From the NCBI RefSeq assembly GCF_014400405.1, contig NZ_CP060496.1:3100001-3164000 (forward strand): a stretch of 64,000 nucleotides of DNA, written 5' to 3'. The stretch is from Brachybacterium sp. Z12 (GTDB taxonomy: Bacteria; Actinomycetota; Actinomycetes; Actinomycetales; Dermabacteraceae). A program made the position numbers and the translations under genes. A model generated the notes under the pieces. The model was not told the origin of the DNA, ran no database searches, and worked only from the letters and a program-made list of their open reading frames with translations. This document shows positions 9,219 to 18,906 of the stretch, piece after piece; within the stretch, counting starts at the first letter, position 1, and every line of letters begins with the position of its first letter.

Positions 9219-11383
9219 ATGAGTCCCGCATCCACCCGCCGTGTCCCCCTCTCCCTCACGGTGGGTGGCAGCCCACGCGACTGGGACGGAACCGCTGGAA
9301 GCGTTCGGATACCGTTCACGTACGGCGTCACGATTCGTCGCTGGAGAGTCCACTTCCAGAACGTGAACCCTCGCGAAGGGCGCCAAGGGCACGGGTCCGT
9401 ACGCCTGAGCCAGATCGCAATCGGAGAATCCGGAGGCGGCGGCAAATGGGCCAACGCCCCGAGGGTCATCGCCGACCAGCTCCGGGGCATCCCCAAAGTC
9501 TCTCAATGGCAGCACACTCCGCTGCTGGCGGGGCGAGAGTACCTCCTGGCATACAGCTGGGTCAGCGACCACCCCACCCGCCGGGTCGTCGGTGGCGGCT
9601 GGATTGCCTCACACCCCACAGACAGCAACGCCACTCGCACACACCCGGACCCAACCGCTCGACGTCTGGATCGAGGCCGAAGTTCCTGCCAGCACCCCGG
9701 TCTTCGCCGTCTTCGGCGATTCTCTTTCCTCAGGGGTAGAGGCAACGATGCCGGTTCAGGATTCCTGGCCATCGATCTACGCCAAACGGATCTCCGCTCT
9801 TCCGATCCACTACACGGCTTCAGGCGACACCATGAAGAGCTGGTCGGACCCGAACCATTTCAAGTGGCGACGCTGGGAGCATCTGACCCGGCCGGATTTT
9901 GCGATTCACGCGATGGGGTTCAACGACATCGGCAATGGTGCCGACTCCTGGGAGCTGCAGGCTCGTCACCTGGACACTATGGAGATCGTGCGCGATCGGC
10001 TCACTGATCAGGTGATGCTTGCCGCGATCACTCCGAACACTGAGGCCAGCGATGAGCGCCTGGGAGTTCGTCGCTCCTATAATCATTGGCTCGCCGAGAG
10101 GAGGGCGCCGTTCATCCAGTTCCATATGGAGGTTTCCCATGATGACAGAATCCTCGATGCGGCTTTCGACGTGGATGGCTCCCATCTCAACACGGAAGGC
10201 TACCGCCGCATGGCATCCACCGTCCCGAGCATCCCCGACACCCGCTGCTGCGCGCCGCACCGACCAGAAGTCACTCGAGGCCTCGTCGGCGCGTGTCCGG
10301 ATGGAGCCGATCTCTCTCACGCAGCCGCTAGGCATCCGCACAGAGACCACGACGTCGCGCTCATGCAGGATTCCCTTCGCCGTGCCACGTGGGGTGCACC
10401 GATGGCGGGTGGTCATCCGCAATATCAACTATCGCGCAAACCAGGCGTACAGCGGCCAGGTGAACCTACGGTTCATCGGTTACGGCACCCCTGCTCGCGA
10501 CGCAGACGGGGCACTCACCTCCAGTTTCACCGCAGCTCCTCGCGTGATCGCACGAGACACCCTCGTCAAGGATCTCTCCGACGGCTGGGCGGGCCCCTGG
10601 ATCAGTGAGCAACTCAAGCCGGGCGAGGATTACATGTTCGCCCTGGGATATCTGACCAACGGCACTCCAGTGACGCGCAGCATGGGAGCAGGGTGGCTGA
10701 CCTCATATTCACCCAGCAACGCCGAGCTGGCGGACGACAGCTCCGCGCTTCCGACCAACAGGATCCCGTTCGATATTCGTATCGAAGTGGATTCGAGCAC
10801 TGCGCCCACCGAGCCCTATACGACGGATGTCGTGATCGGGGATTCCATCAGCGCGGCATCTGATGCCACGTTCCCCATCCTCGAAGCGCCCGCTGCCGTC
10901 GCAAATCGACTGCGCGACGTATACACGCGTCTGCACACTCACGGCGGCACTGCCCTCAACGAGTGGATCGGCCCAGCATGGGGAAATCCCTACTCCGCCA
11001 AGTGGCAGGAAGTGGTCCGGTACGGCACCGCAGATCGAGCACTCCTCGCACTGGGCAACAACGACATCCACGCAAGCGATGATCTTGACTCCCTCCAGAC
11101 GAACTATCTCGCCCTGGTGCAGCTCGTCAGAGACCGGGTTGCCGAGTCAGTCATCGCCTGCACGGTGACCCCGCGTGCTGCCTGGGTCGGGACGACCCGG
11201 GAAGCCACGCGTCAAAAATTCAACAACTGGCTGCGTTCGCTGCCGACCGGAGTCGACGGCGTCGTGGACATGGCCAGGGCAGTCGAGGCTCCAGACGGAG
11301 CCGGGCCCCACCCGCAACTCGTTTCCCCCGACGGGATCCACTTCAATTCCCTGGGATCAGCCGCTATGGCAGCAACTTTCTAG
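9219..11383 (+). CDS. Two-module SGNH/GDSL hydrolase, two frameshifts
   Basis: Two homologous units follow each other, each a beta-rich N-terminal domain (RRWRVHFQNVNP in unit 1, HRWRVVIRNINY in unit 2) plus an SGNH hydrolase domain. Unit 1 has block I GDSLSSG and block V DGSHLNTEGY; unit 2 has GDSISAA and DGIHFNSLG. The ATG at 9219 has a weak AGAAG upstream. The frame changes once between ~9605 and 9660, and again near 10230 in a CCCC run. Removing one base at each gives one protein of about 720 residues with a Pro/Ala-rich linker. The ATG at 10301 could start a separate second gene, but it has no ribosome site. The likely role is deacylation or acyl transfer on surface glycan; no signal peptide is evident. 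Confidence 0.72.
9240..10220 (+). repeat. SGNH module 1 of the tandem protein
   Basis: First copy of the duplicated beta-domain/SGNH unit. It aligns with the second copy through VRIPF/CRIPF, RRWRV/HRWRV, GGGWIAS/GAGWLTS, GDSLSSG/GDSISAA, GFNDI/GNNDI and SHLNTEG/IHFNSLG. The copies are diverged at protein level, so the duplication is old. Confidence 0.65.
10301..11380 (+). repeat. SGNH module 2 of the tandem protein
   Basis: Second copy of the duplicated unit. It keeps the Ser of block I (GDSIS), the Asn of block III (GNNDIHA) and the Asp/His pair (DGIH), so it is predicted to be catalytically competent. It ends at a TAG right after the block V helix, whereas module 1 runs on into a linker. 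Confidence 0.62.
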
Positions 11384-11590
11384 ACTCTGCCGATCCGCAA
11401 GAACGTGCCGTGCACTCAGTGGACCGTCATGCATAGCGCCACATCGCTCTTCAGGTCTCGTCGTGTCAGTGACGGCTGGGGCGAGAGACTCTGGCCACAG
11501 GCGGAACAGGCTCTCCCCTACAGGTCCGCAACCACTTACTAGTCTCGGGTCGGACGATCGAAGAGTTCTCAAGCTCAGAAGGGGCCACCA

Positions 11591-13749
11591 GTGGACGATG
11601 AGCGCCGGCAGTGGCCACGCCGTCTCCCCTCTCGCCGTGCTCTCCTGACCGCTGGCGCGGTGGTCGGCGGAGGCGCTATCGCTGGCACCGCCGTCTCCCG
11701 TATGCAAAGCCAGCGCAGCCAGGACGACTCCTCGACACCGGCGGCCACTGCACCATCGACCGCCACCGCCACTCCTTGGGCACCGCGTGACGAGCGCTTC
11801 CTGGCAACGCTGCAGGAGTCAAAGGGAGCTCTGTCGATTGCGCGAGAGTACCGTGGCGCGTTCCCTTCGCTGAAGGTCCGTGATGTACTCCCACTGAGCG
11901 GGCTTGGTCAGGCAGACGCGCCTTGGACTGCCGCTTCCATCATCGGGCCGTCACATCAGCTCCAGATCACTCGCTCCGGTGAGTCCTCGCCGCATCTCCT
12001 GCTGGACATCCCGTTGGACCCACCTGCAGAGATCTTGTCGATGGCGTGGGACCCGGCGGCACGCACGCTGTATCTCTCGGCGCGCGGAACGCTCTGGGCC
12101 TGGAGATACTCGGCACCGAAAACGATCGAACCTCTCGTCGACATCCCTGGAGCGACGGCGCTGTATGAACTCCTGATCGATCCTCAGGGACTGATCTGGG
12201 GCGGGACGTTCCCCTTGGGAGCGGTCTTCTCAGTCGACCCAGCCACGAAGTCCGTCCACGTCTCCTCGCAATTCGCCAGCGACGCCGAGTACGTCAGGCG
12301 GCTGACGATGGATACCAAGGGGCAGCTGTGGGCGGGCACTGGCGCCCTCAATCCCAGAATCTTCATGTTCCCCCGCACGGCTACCGCGTCGAGAATCGAG
12401 ATACCGCTCCCAGAGCCGCTCAAGAGCGGGTTCATCACGGCAATCCGTGCTGGAACATCCAAGGTGCGCGTGACCACGGACGGCTGGCCTGACGTCTTCG
12501 AGCTGGATTCGAACTCCCGAACCTGGACTCGCAAGTTCAGAGCCTCTGGCTGGGTCCGTACACCGTCGTCCACCATCCTCCACGACGACACCTACTACAT
12601 GGTTCAGGGCACCGATTTGATCGCTTACCGCGGCAATGGCACCGCCAAGGTTGCCGAAGTCGCCACCGACGTTGGTGCGACGCTGCACCTCTCCGATTCG
12701 GGACCCCTCCTCTCCGCGGCAACACCCGACGGATTCTCGCTCTCACCGTTACCGGAGGCTTCGGAACGCGGCGAGCAGCCGGCCGAGGTGAGTCTCGAGC
12801 CCGGGCTGTTCAAGGTGCAGAGCATCCTCGCGCCCACGGACTCCACCCTCTACGTCGGCGGGTTCATGGGGACCGGGATCGCCGGGATCGATCCCGATTC
12901 GGATGCGCGATGGCACTCCCCTGATGCTCTCGACATCGTCCATCAGGTCGAGAACATGATCAGCGTCGGAGCTGATCGTCTTTACCTCGGAACTTATAGC
13001 TGGGCCGATGTCATCAGCTGCGACACCAGCCGTCGGGACGACGTCTCGAGCTACAAGCGGATAGCCCGGTTCAGCACCAATTACAACCAGTCCCGGCCCT
13101 TCGGGCTGGCGACGAACTCGAGCAGCCTGTTCGTCGGGACCGTTCCGAACTACGGGCGTTCCGGGGAATCCTCGCGAAGATCGACACCCAGTCGAACACC
13201 CCCGAGTGGGTGCTCGACGGAGGCGGCAAGGGGATCGTCGAAGGACACTCGATCATCGGACTCGTGGCGGATGACGAACACGTCTACGGAACGACGTCGG
13301 TGCGGAACGGATCTGGCCTGGACGACACGGCCGGTCCTGCCCAGATCTTCATGCTGGACATCGCCACCAAGAAGAAGATCTGGCAGACATCGCCGATCCC
13401 CAGCACGGGCGCGCTCTACACGCCGAAGCTCGTCGCCGGCTGGCTACTCATCGCTGACCTGGAAGGCATCAATATCATCGACCCTCGCACCGGCCTGCTC
13501 GAAGCGAAACATCAGATCAGCCCTGTTCTGAACTCTTCACAGCGCCCCGGCTGGAACTCGGCTTCTCTCGAAATCATCGGCAACGGGCGCCAGGTCGCGC
13601 ACTGCGCTGGTGGGACCGTCACGATCGCGGACTTCCTCACGGCTGCGAGCTCACGGGTGGAACCCGATGGCGAGCAGGATGACAGGTTCGGGCCCAGGAT
13701 CGCAGCGTCTCCTACCGGGCGCCTCTTCGCTGCACGGGCACCGACGTAG
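11591..13749 (+). CDS. Tat-exported beta-propeller protein, one frameshift
   Basis: The GTG start at 11591 follows AGAAGGGG. Residues ~10-35 form a twin-arginine signal: SRRALLTAGAVVGGGAIAG with a basic n-region. A Ser/Thr/Ala-rich linker follows, then about 640 residues of repeated beta-strand units with Trp-Gly and Asp-rich turns (LIDPQGLIWGGTF, MDTKGQLWAGTG), typical of a PQQ-like or WD-type propeller. The frame breaks at 13160-13163; changing GGGG to GGGGG joins YGRSG to GILAKIDTQSNTPEWVLDG and gives about 719 residues. It is probably an extracytoplasmic, membrane-anchored or secreted protein linked to the glycan cluster. No catalytic motif was recognised. Confidence 0.72.
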
Positions 13750-13768
13750 TAGAGATCGGACTGCAGAG

Positions 13769-13978
13769 ATGAGACACCCACATGTCCGTGCACAAGTCCC
13801 GGTCACCTCGAACATACCGTTCGGGAGGCGGAGCGAGTTCCTCGGTGACGACATCGTCGCGGCTGCCATGATCGTCCACCACGTCCACCACGCCAAGGTC
13901 CTCACACGCTCCGGCGACTCCAAACGCACCCAAACCTGCCGCGCGCTACTGAAGGCCACCACGAACGACACGAGGTAG
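13769..13978 (+). pseudogene. istB (IS21-type) C-terminal fragment
   Basis: The 69-codon open frame reads NIPFGRRSEFLGDDIVAAAM followed by VHHAKVLTRSGDSKRTQ, which matches the C-terminal end of IstB-family ATP-binding helper proteins of IS21 elements. The Walker motifs and N-terminal two thirds are missing. It marks the left edge of the insertion-sequence island. Confidence 0.6.
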
Positions 13979-14008
13979 ACGAACACACCCCGACTGAGGG
14001 GTCAAGAT

Positions 14009-14163
14009 TCAGAAGTCGACACGGGCTCAGTTTTCACCCGGCGGCGACACACCCCGGTGGTCGCGGTAATCGGCGACTCCCTCTCGGTGGGGTCCGCATC
14101 CGTCCTCCCCGTCCACGACTCAGCACTGTCCCAGCACATGCGGGCATGGGGCGGTCGGGACTG
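14009..14163 (+). pseudogene. Truncated third SGNH hydrolase gene
   Basis: The frame encodes SEVDTGSVF, then TPVVAVIGDSLSVGSASVLP and VHDSALSQH. This aligns with both modules of the gene at 9219 (IEVDS, TPVFAVFGDSLSSGVEATMP). The TGA at 14161-14163 falls on the left terminal repeat of the IS3-family element, so the 3' part was lost at the insertion. The 5' part is missing too. A third copy of this family therefore once stood here. Confidence 0.65.
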
Positions 14164-14188
14164 ATGCACGAGTTGGTGTCAGCTGCGG

Positions 14189-15241
14189 TTAGGCCGCCAG
14201 GCTGACGGTCGGGTTCATGATGGTCTCGTATTCGATGGGGGCCAATCGGCCGAGGCGGGCCTGTCGGCGGCGTCGGTGGTAGGTCCTCTCGATCCAGGTG
14301 ATGATTGCGATCCGCAGTTCGTCTCGGGTCCGCCAGCGTTTGCGGTCCAGGACGTTCTTCTGGAGCAGCGCGAAGAAGGACTCCATCGCAGCGTTGTTCC
14401 CGGCCGCACCGACCTGTCCCATCGATCCGATGAGGTGATGACGGTTCAAGGCGTGCACGAACTTCCGTGACCGGAATTGCGATCCTCGGTCCGAATGCAC
14501 GATGCATCCGGCCGCGCCTCGGCGTCGCGAAGTAGCGTTGTCCAGGGCGTTCACCGCGAGACGGGCCTTCATCCGGGAGTCCATGGAGTAACCAACGATC
14601 CGGCCCGAAAACACGTCCTTGATGGCGCAGAGGTAGAGCTTTCCCTCATCGGTCCAGTGCTCAGTGATGTCGGTCAGCCACAGCTCGTTGACGTCGTCGG
14701 CTGAGAAGTCGCGCTGGACGAGATCGTCATGGACTGGCGGGCCGGGGCGCTTCCCGTTCTTGCCGCGCTTCTTCCCGAAGACGGACCGCCACTGGTTGTC
14801 CCGGCAGATCCTCCACGCGGTCCGTTCGCACATAGGTTGCCCGTTGACTCCCGCTTCGCCGGCGAGGAACCGGTAGCCATACTCGGGGTCGTCGCGGTGC
14901 GCGTCGAGCAGGGAGTTAGCGCGATACGCCTCGATCAGCTCGGCTGCGGTGACCTGCTGGTGCCGCCAGCGGTAGTAGGGCTGGCTAGAGAGCTTCAGGA
15001 CCCGCAGGGACACCGCGACGGGGATACCGTCAGCGGCGAGCTCGCTCACGAGCGGGTACCACCTTTTCCCGGCAGGTTCGCCTGGGAGAGATAGGCAGCA
15101 GCACGACGCAGGACCTCGTTCTCCTGCTCGAGCAGCCGATTTCGTCGACGTAGATCGCGCAGTTCGGTCGAATCTTCCCGGGTCTTCCCGGGCCGGGCGC
15201 CGTCTTCGACATCGGCTTGGCGCATCCAATTCGTCAGGCAC
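14189..15241 (-). CDS. IS3-family transposase OrfB (DDE integrase)
   Basis: The rve-type integrase domain has the catalytic triad in LTDIT, HSDRGSQF and AAMESFFALLQ, followed by the Arg/His-rich end (RTYHRRRRQ) typical of the IS3 group. The HTH_21-like N-terminal part includes QPYYRWRHQQ. Family-like sequence starts near KRWYPLVSEL, so the first ~60 residues of this open frame are probably not translated on their own. As in other IS3 elements, OrfB is expected as an OrfAB fusion by programmed -1 frameshifting in the overlap with orfA (15046-15241). The frame is intact. Confidence 0.85.
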   Translation of the reverse strand: MPDELDAPSRCRRRRPAREDPGRFDRTARSTSTKSAARAGERGPASCCCLSLPGEPAGKRWYPLVSELAADGIPVAVSLRVLKLSSQPYYRWRHQQVTAAELIEAYRANSLLDAHRDDPEYGYRFLAGEAGVNGQPMCERTAWRICRDNQWRSVFGKKRGKNGKRPGPPVHDDLVQRDFSADDVNELWLTDITEHWTDEGKLYLCAIKDVFSGRIVGYSMDSRMKARLAVNALDNATSRRRGAAGCIVHSDRGSQFRSRKFVHALNRHHLIGSMGQVGAAGNNAAMESFFALLQKNVLDRKRWRTRDELRIAIITWIERTYHRRRRQARLGRLAPIEYETIMNPTVSLAA

Positions 15242-15354
15242 GACTCGGAGATCCCGAAGTCCTTCGCGATCACAGAGAGCTTCTGTCCAGGCTCACGGTT
15301 CCTCGCGACGCGGATGACGTCGTCCCGGAACTCCTGGGGGTAGGGAGCGGGCAT
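15046..15354 (-). CDS. IS3-family OrfA (HTH protein)
   Basis: The 102-residue reading from the ATG at 15354 has GGAAGG about nine bases upstream. MPAPYPQEFRDDVIRVA and the KDFGISESCLTNWMR helix-turn-helix mark the transposase_8/IS3 OrfA family. A leucine-rich helix (ELRDLRRRNRLLEQENEVLR) follows, as needed for OrfA-OrfAB multimers. It overlaps orfB in another frame, consistent with frameshift expression. Confidence 0.82.
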   Translation of the reverse strand: MPAPYPQEFRDDVIRVARNREPGQKLSVIAKDFGISESCLTNWMRQADVEDGARPGKTREDSTELRDLRRRNRLLEQENEVLRRAAAYLSQANLPGKGGTRS

Positions 15355-15424
15355 GGTGCACATCCTTCCCTGCAGCGCCGCGGAGCGCCACAGTTCATGT
15401 GACACCTACTCGTGCATCAGTCCC

Positions 15425-15622
15425 ATGACCGATGACGAGCTTGACGGTCTGCGGCGTGCCGTCCTCGACGAGCAGGAGCGGCGCGTGAAGGTCGCGCAAC
15501 TTCCCGGTGAACTCGCCGCGATGGCTCGCGATGCTGTCGCGGCGGGCTGCGACCCCGAAACCCTGCGGGAGCGTGTCGATGACGCGCTCACCCCCGAACA
15601 GGCCGCAGCGCTCGACGCCTGA
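15425..15622 (+). CDS. Small acidic hypothetical protein
   Basis: The ATG at 15425 lies six bases beyond the IS3 right end; any native upstream promoter or start would have been replaced by the element. The 65-residue product (begins MTDDELDGLRRAVLDEQ, ends LTPEQAAALDA) looks helical and charged and has no recognised domain. Small proteins of this type occur in actinobacterial prophages and plasmids, which fits an island but is only suggestive. Confidence 0.45.
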   Translation: MTDDELDGLRRAVLDEQERRVKVAQLPGELAAMARDAVAAGCDPETLRERVDDALTPEQAAALDA

Positions 15623-15630
15623 CCGTCCCT

Positions 15631-15648
15631 CCCCGGCCTCATCCGGGG
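15631..15648. terminator. Hairpin between convergent genes
   Basis: CCCCGG-CCTCAT-CCGGGG forms a six-pair stem with a six-base loop between the small ORF (+) and the hydrolase gene (-). No U-tract follows, as is common for actinobacterial terminators. Confidence 0.4.
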
Positions 15649-15649
15649 C

Positions 15650-16534
15650 TCACCGACGACGTCGCCTCCACCACCTAACCCCTGGCTCCCCAGAACTCAC
15701 ACTAGACGGCGGGGCCTCGGGCTCCCGCGTGCGGTCGAGAGCCTCACGAACGATCGCGGTAGCAACATCCTTGACCAGGACCTGGTGCCCTCGCGCCTGG
15801 GCGGTGATCACGACCTCCGCTCGCGAGTGACTGTAAAGCTCGTGTTCCCGAACCTGGCTGACAAGTTCGAGCTGATCCTGGAAGGACTTGTCGAGCTCGT
15901 TCGTCAGGATCGTGAACGAGGGGATGTGGCCCTCGTAGAGGAACCGTTCCCAGACATCAACGCGCTCTGGGTGCTGTGCACGCAGCTCCATGATCGAGCC
16001 CTGCAGTACATGCTCCTCGACCCTCTTGATCGCACCGGGGAACCAGTTCTGGAAGTCGATTTGCGGAACCTCGACAACGGCATGACAGCGCGTAACTGAG
16101 GCGGCGCATAGTGCTGCGAACCCGCCGAGTGACGAGCCGTAGTAGATGACGCGATCTAACGGGATGCCGCGATGTTCGGCCTCGACAGCGACCACTTCAG
16201 CAACCGCGTGGATCGTGTCGTGCGTCGCGTCAAGGTACCAGGCCCCGTCGAGGGCAGGGTTGTCACGCAGCGCAGGATCAGCTATTGCGAGGACGTGGCT
16301 GTCTGGCCATGACATCGCCCAAGACCAACGATGGAAGGCCGGGAACTGGCGGTCTTCCCGTCCGGGGACGACTGCATTCGACATCAAAACGACCATTCCG
16401 TCGGATTGGTCGTTCATCGACAGGTAGTCGATATAGAGTCCAGCAGTCGTAGTTCTCGTTGCGAACGGCAAATGTGGCTGATCTGTCACCCCCGAAATAT
16501 TACCCGGCCTCGCAGTTTCGGGGCCTCGCGTCAA
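15650..16534 (-). CDS. Alpha/beta-hydrolase-like polysaccharide biosynthesis protein
   Basis: The 294-residue protein has the nucleophile elbow YYGSSLGGFAALCAAS (about residue 132) and a C-terminal His (ARGHQVLVKD), as in the hydrolase-like proteins of capsule clusters. The TTG start at 16534 shares bases with the upstream TGA, indicating translational coupling to the glycosyltransferase. A later ATG (MNDQSDGMVV) is an alternative start. It resembles the C-terminal half of the 5575-7278 protein in design. The substrate is unknown; deacylation or chain release of a glycan are possible. The C-terminus is Arg-rich. Confidence 0.65.
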   Translation of the reverse strand: MTRGPETARPGNISGVTDQPHLPFATRTTTAGLYIDYLSMNDQSDGMVVLMSNAVVPGREDRQFPAFHRWSWAMSWPDSHVLAIADPALRDNPALDGAWYLDATHDTIHAVAEVVAVEAEHRGIPLDRVIYYGSSLGGFAALCAASVTRCHAVVEVPQIDFQNWFPGAIKRVEEHVLQGSIMELRAQHPERVDVWERFLYEGHIPSFTILTNELDKSFQDQLELVSQVREHELYSHSRAEVVITAQARGHQVLVKDVATAIVREALDRTREPEAPPSSVSSGEPGVRWWRRRRR

Positions 16535-17754
16535 GCCCGGGAGGTGAGGACGAGCTCGTCGATCCTGACACGTGTCTCGGGCCGGTGCCAGCGCCGCGCC
16601 GTCGCACCAGTGAGCGTGACCCCGTCGGGCAGCGTGAACGTCAGGCGTGTGTCGAAGCGGCCCGGCTCGGTGCGGAGGTACTTGTAGTACCCGGCGCGCG
16701 GCGAGTAGGACAGCCCGAGTTCACGGAGCTCATCGGCTCGCTCGGGGCCCACCGGGTTCTCGTCCTGGTCGCGCAGCTCGAGCGAGAGCAGCACGTTCCG
16801 ACGCACCGCGGCCGGGTCCGGCCGAACCTTGGCTATCAGCTCGACCTCACCATGGATGGGGTCAACCTCGACGGGGAGCCCTTCCGGCGGCACGATCGTC
16901 GGATCACTCACAAGGACCTGTAGCGTCTCGCCAGGCTCGAGCCCTGAATGGATCCGGTCCTGGAGGACCGGGAAGTACTCGGACACCTCGGCCTTGTCCG
17001 ATGCGGCGGGGCGCTCCTCCATGAAGGTGACCAGGTTCTTGAGCCGCTGTTCCTCGCTGAGGTGCTGGCTCCGGACGTTGGTGTCCTGCTCGATGTGGCG
17101 CACCCAGATGTAACCGGGCTTGCGGGAATCGAGGATCACTGGGGCCGCGCGGTCGGAGTAGTTGTGCGCCGCGGCCGGCGGGGAGTCAATGCTCCCGTCC
17201 TCGTACTTGCGGTGGATGGAGAGGAGCCCGATCGCGATCATCGGCACGTAGGCGCGGCGGGTGAAGTACAGGCCACCGTCGCGGTAGATGGCGGTGAGCC
17301 CCGCGGCGAGGGACACGAGCATCCCGGTGAACGCCTCTGTGAGATACGGGGTGACGCGGTCGAAGTAGTCGGTCGGCAGGATGTCGTCGTCATCGAGCCG
17401 GTACGAGCCGACCATCCCCGCCTGGGCGTAGGACATCGGGTCGACGTGCGGAGAACGGAGGGCGACCTTGTCCAGCACGAGCCACGGGTACTTGTGTGCG
17501 GCGGCCTCGAGCTGCCGCTGATAGGGCAGAGGCAGGAGCGTCGAGTAGGAGACGACGTGCCGCAGCTCGTAGTTGCGCGCCGCGAGGTCGAGCTGAGGGA
17601 GCGCCATCGACAGGAAGATGTCCATCCTCGGGTCAAGCCGTTCGGCTGAGAAGAGATAGTCCCGATACTCGTCCTGGGTGGCGAACCGGTTGGATGCGTG
17701 CCAGGCGGTGGAGCCGGGCTGGTACAGGCTGAATCGGGTGTGCCCAATGAACAT
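16531..17754 (-). CDS. Putative rhamnosyl-transferase-like glycosyltransferase
   Basis: I start at the ATG at 17754 (MFIGHTRFSLYQPGS) rather than the longer frame, because this is where family-like sequence begins and GAGGG lies upstream. The N-terminal ~230 residues are GT-A-like, with SYRLDDDDILPTDYF (acidic DXD-type nucleotide-sugar motif) and DGGLYFTRRAYVPMIAIG, as in PF11316-type putative rhamnosyltransferases. A C-terminal beta-rich region of about 170 residues follows. It is coupled to the downstream hydrolase gene by a TTGA overlap. The pair looks like a surviving two-gene piece of a glycan locus inside the IS island. Confidence 0.68.
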   Translation of the reverse strand: MFIGHTRFSLYQPGSTAWHASNRFATQDEYRDYLFSAERLDPRMDIFLSMALPQLDLAARNYELRHVVSYSTLLPLPYQRQLEAAAHKYPWLVLDKVALRSPHVDPMSYAQAGMVGSYRLDDDDILPTDYFDRVTPYLTEAFTGMLVSLAAGLTAIYRDGGLYFTRRAYVPMIAIGLLSIHRKYEDGSIDSPPAAAHNYSDRAAPVILDSRKPGYIWVRHIEQDTNVRSQHLSEEQRLKNLVTFMEERPAASDKAEVSEYFPVLQDRIHSGLEPGETLQVLVSDPTIVPPEGLPVEVDPIHGEVELIAKVRPDPAAVRRNVLLSLELRDQDENPVGPERADELRELGLSYSPRAGYYKYLRTEPGRFDTRLTFTLPDGVTLTGATARRWHRPETRVRIDELVLTSRA

Positions 17755-17882
17755 TCTTCGGCCCTCGCAGGTCGTCAATCTGAGATGAGCGCGCTGGTAC
17801 GGCCCGCTACCCAACGTATAGGCACGGTGCGACCTTCTGGGCAGCTGTTACGCGATTGCCATGTGATCTTCAAACTTCCCTC

Positions 17883-17904
17883 GGCCCTGCTCACCAGCGG
17901 GGCC
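17883..17904. terminator. Hairpin upstream of the rhamnosyltransferase gene
   Basis: GGCCCTGCT-CACC-AGCGGGGCC pairs over nine positions with one G-T wobble. It sits between the small membrane protein gene and the glycosyltransferase operon and could end transcription of the former. No U-run follows. Confidence 0.4.
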
Positions 17905-17968
17905 GCCCCTATGTCCGCATGCCAAGGGAGCGTGGGCCGCCGCAAGTCGGGAGCAGCAGTGGCGTGCG

Positions 17969-18346
17969 CTACGGCGAGGTGATGCTGGCAAGGGTTCCAA
18001 GACACACGACCCAGACACCAAGCGTCTGCAGGCCTTGGATGAGAACGTCGAGCGACCAACCGTCGCGAGAGATCGCCTTCACGAAGTTGATGAATGTCCC
18101 CACACCGCCGACCAGCGTGCCTATGAAGACCGTCGTCGCAAAAATCGCTTCCGGCTTCCCCCACTTCGAGACCGCTGGCAGCGCCACTCCGAGCGCGATC
18201 AGGAGAATCACCGCTCCGTAGAGGGTCAGCGCAACGCCTGGCGAATGTCGGTCGAAAGCGGTGGGACCCGTGCCGCGTGGGGGCGTCTGGCCGGTACCCG
18301 TTCCGGATGCGTCGGCTGTCTGCGGAGTGGTCAATTTGTCGGTCAT
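17969..18346 (-). CDS. Small membrane protein, unknown function
   Basis: The 125-residue protein has a polar Thr/Gly/Pro-rich N-terminus (~33 residues) followed by three likely membrane segments: LTLYGAVILLIALGVAL, AIFATTVFIGTLVGGVGTFI and LQTLGVWVVCLGTLASI. A soluble amphipathic stretch (NFVKAISRDGWSLDVL) lies between the second and third. The ribosome site is weak. I do not recognise the family. Its size and topology would also suit a phage holin or a glycan-locus accessory protein; nothing local decides this. Confidence 0.5.
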   Translation of the reverse strand: MTDKLTTPQTADASGTGTGQTPPRGTGPTAFDRHSPGVALTLYGAVILLIALGVALPAVSKWGKPEAIFATTVFIGTLVGGVGTFINFVKAISRDGWSLDVLIQGLQTLGVWVVCLGTLASITSP

Positions 18347-18414
18347 AAGCAGAACCTATATCGGCCCCGTCATCCGTCGGGGCTTTCTCCATGCCCGCAC
18401 ACCGGGGGCGAAGG

Positions 18415-18718
18415 TCGATCTGCGCATCACAACGAAGTTCCTGCGGAAGTACTCGACGTTCTCGCTGCTGGTGATCGACGAGTGGCTGCTGGACCATCCT
18501 GACGAGGCCATGCGTTCGATGCTGCTGGAGTTGCTCGAACTCCGCTACGACACCGGCTCGACGGTGTTCTGCACGCAGTACGCCAAGAAGGACTGGCATC
18601 CACGACTCGGCGGAGGGGGGTCCACGCCGATGCGATCATGGACCGCATCGTCCACAACACCATCTGGGTCGACACCGGCACCCGGAACATGCGCCAGCAC
18701 GCCGCGATGACCCAGTGA
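18415..18718 (+). pseudogene. istB (IS21-type) C-terminal fragment, second subtype
   Basis: The sequence reads STFSLLVIDEWLLD (Walker B), LLELRYDTGSTVFCTQYAKK and DWHPRLGGG, then in another frame HADAIMDRIVHNTIW to the stop. This is the C-terminal third of an IS21 IstB-type ATPase. The frame shift lies in the six-G run near 18615. The N-terminal Walker A region is absent. It is a different subtype from the fragment at 13769, so two IS21-like elements have decayed here. Confidence 0.72.
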
Positions 18719-18906
18719 CGTGATGCCGGCGCGGGCCCAGTGGTCCCCACCGCGACGGCTACTGGCCCCCGCCGGCACGATCGATGGTCCCCGAAGGCAC
18801 GATTCAGCGGCCCCCAAGCCTACGAATATTCAGTGTCCGCTCATCATCGAGGACCTTGACGACTATCCCCAGCTACATCACACCACCGGCGCGCCCTCAC
18901 TTTTCT

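Larger units (their letters stand above)
14162..15419 (-). mobile_element. IS3-family insertion sequence
   Basis: The element is 1258 bp with 20-bp terminal inverted repeats differing at one base: TGATGCACGAGTTGGTGTCA at 14162-14181 and its complement at 15400-15419. The outer bases GGGAC/GTCCC extend the symmetry. It encodes overlapping orfA and orfB on the minus strand. I see no matching direct repeat just outside the ends, so the present flanks may have been rearranged after insertion. Confidence 0.85.

Noticed and set aside
10301-11383. Independent second SGNH gene starting at ATG 10301
   Set aside because: No ribosome site, and the upstream module has no stop before it once the CCCC-run indel is corrected. 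Kept as an alternative only.
13979-14008. Coding start of the truncated SGNH gene
   Set aside because: The frame stays open upstream, but similarity stops at about 14009 and there is no start or ribosome site.
14157-15424. Target-site duplication GGGAC/GTCCC around the IS3-family element
   Set aside because: The two flanks are inverted, not direct, copies, so they extend the terminal symmetry and are not a duplication.
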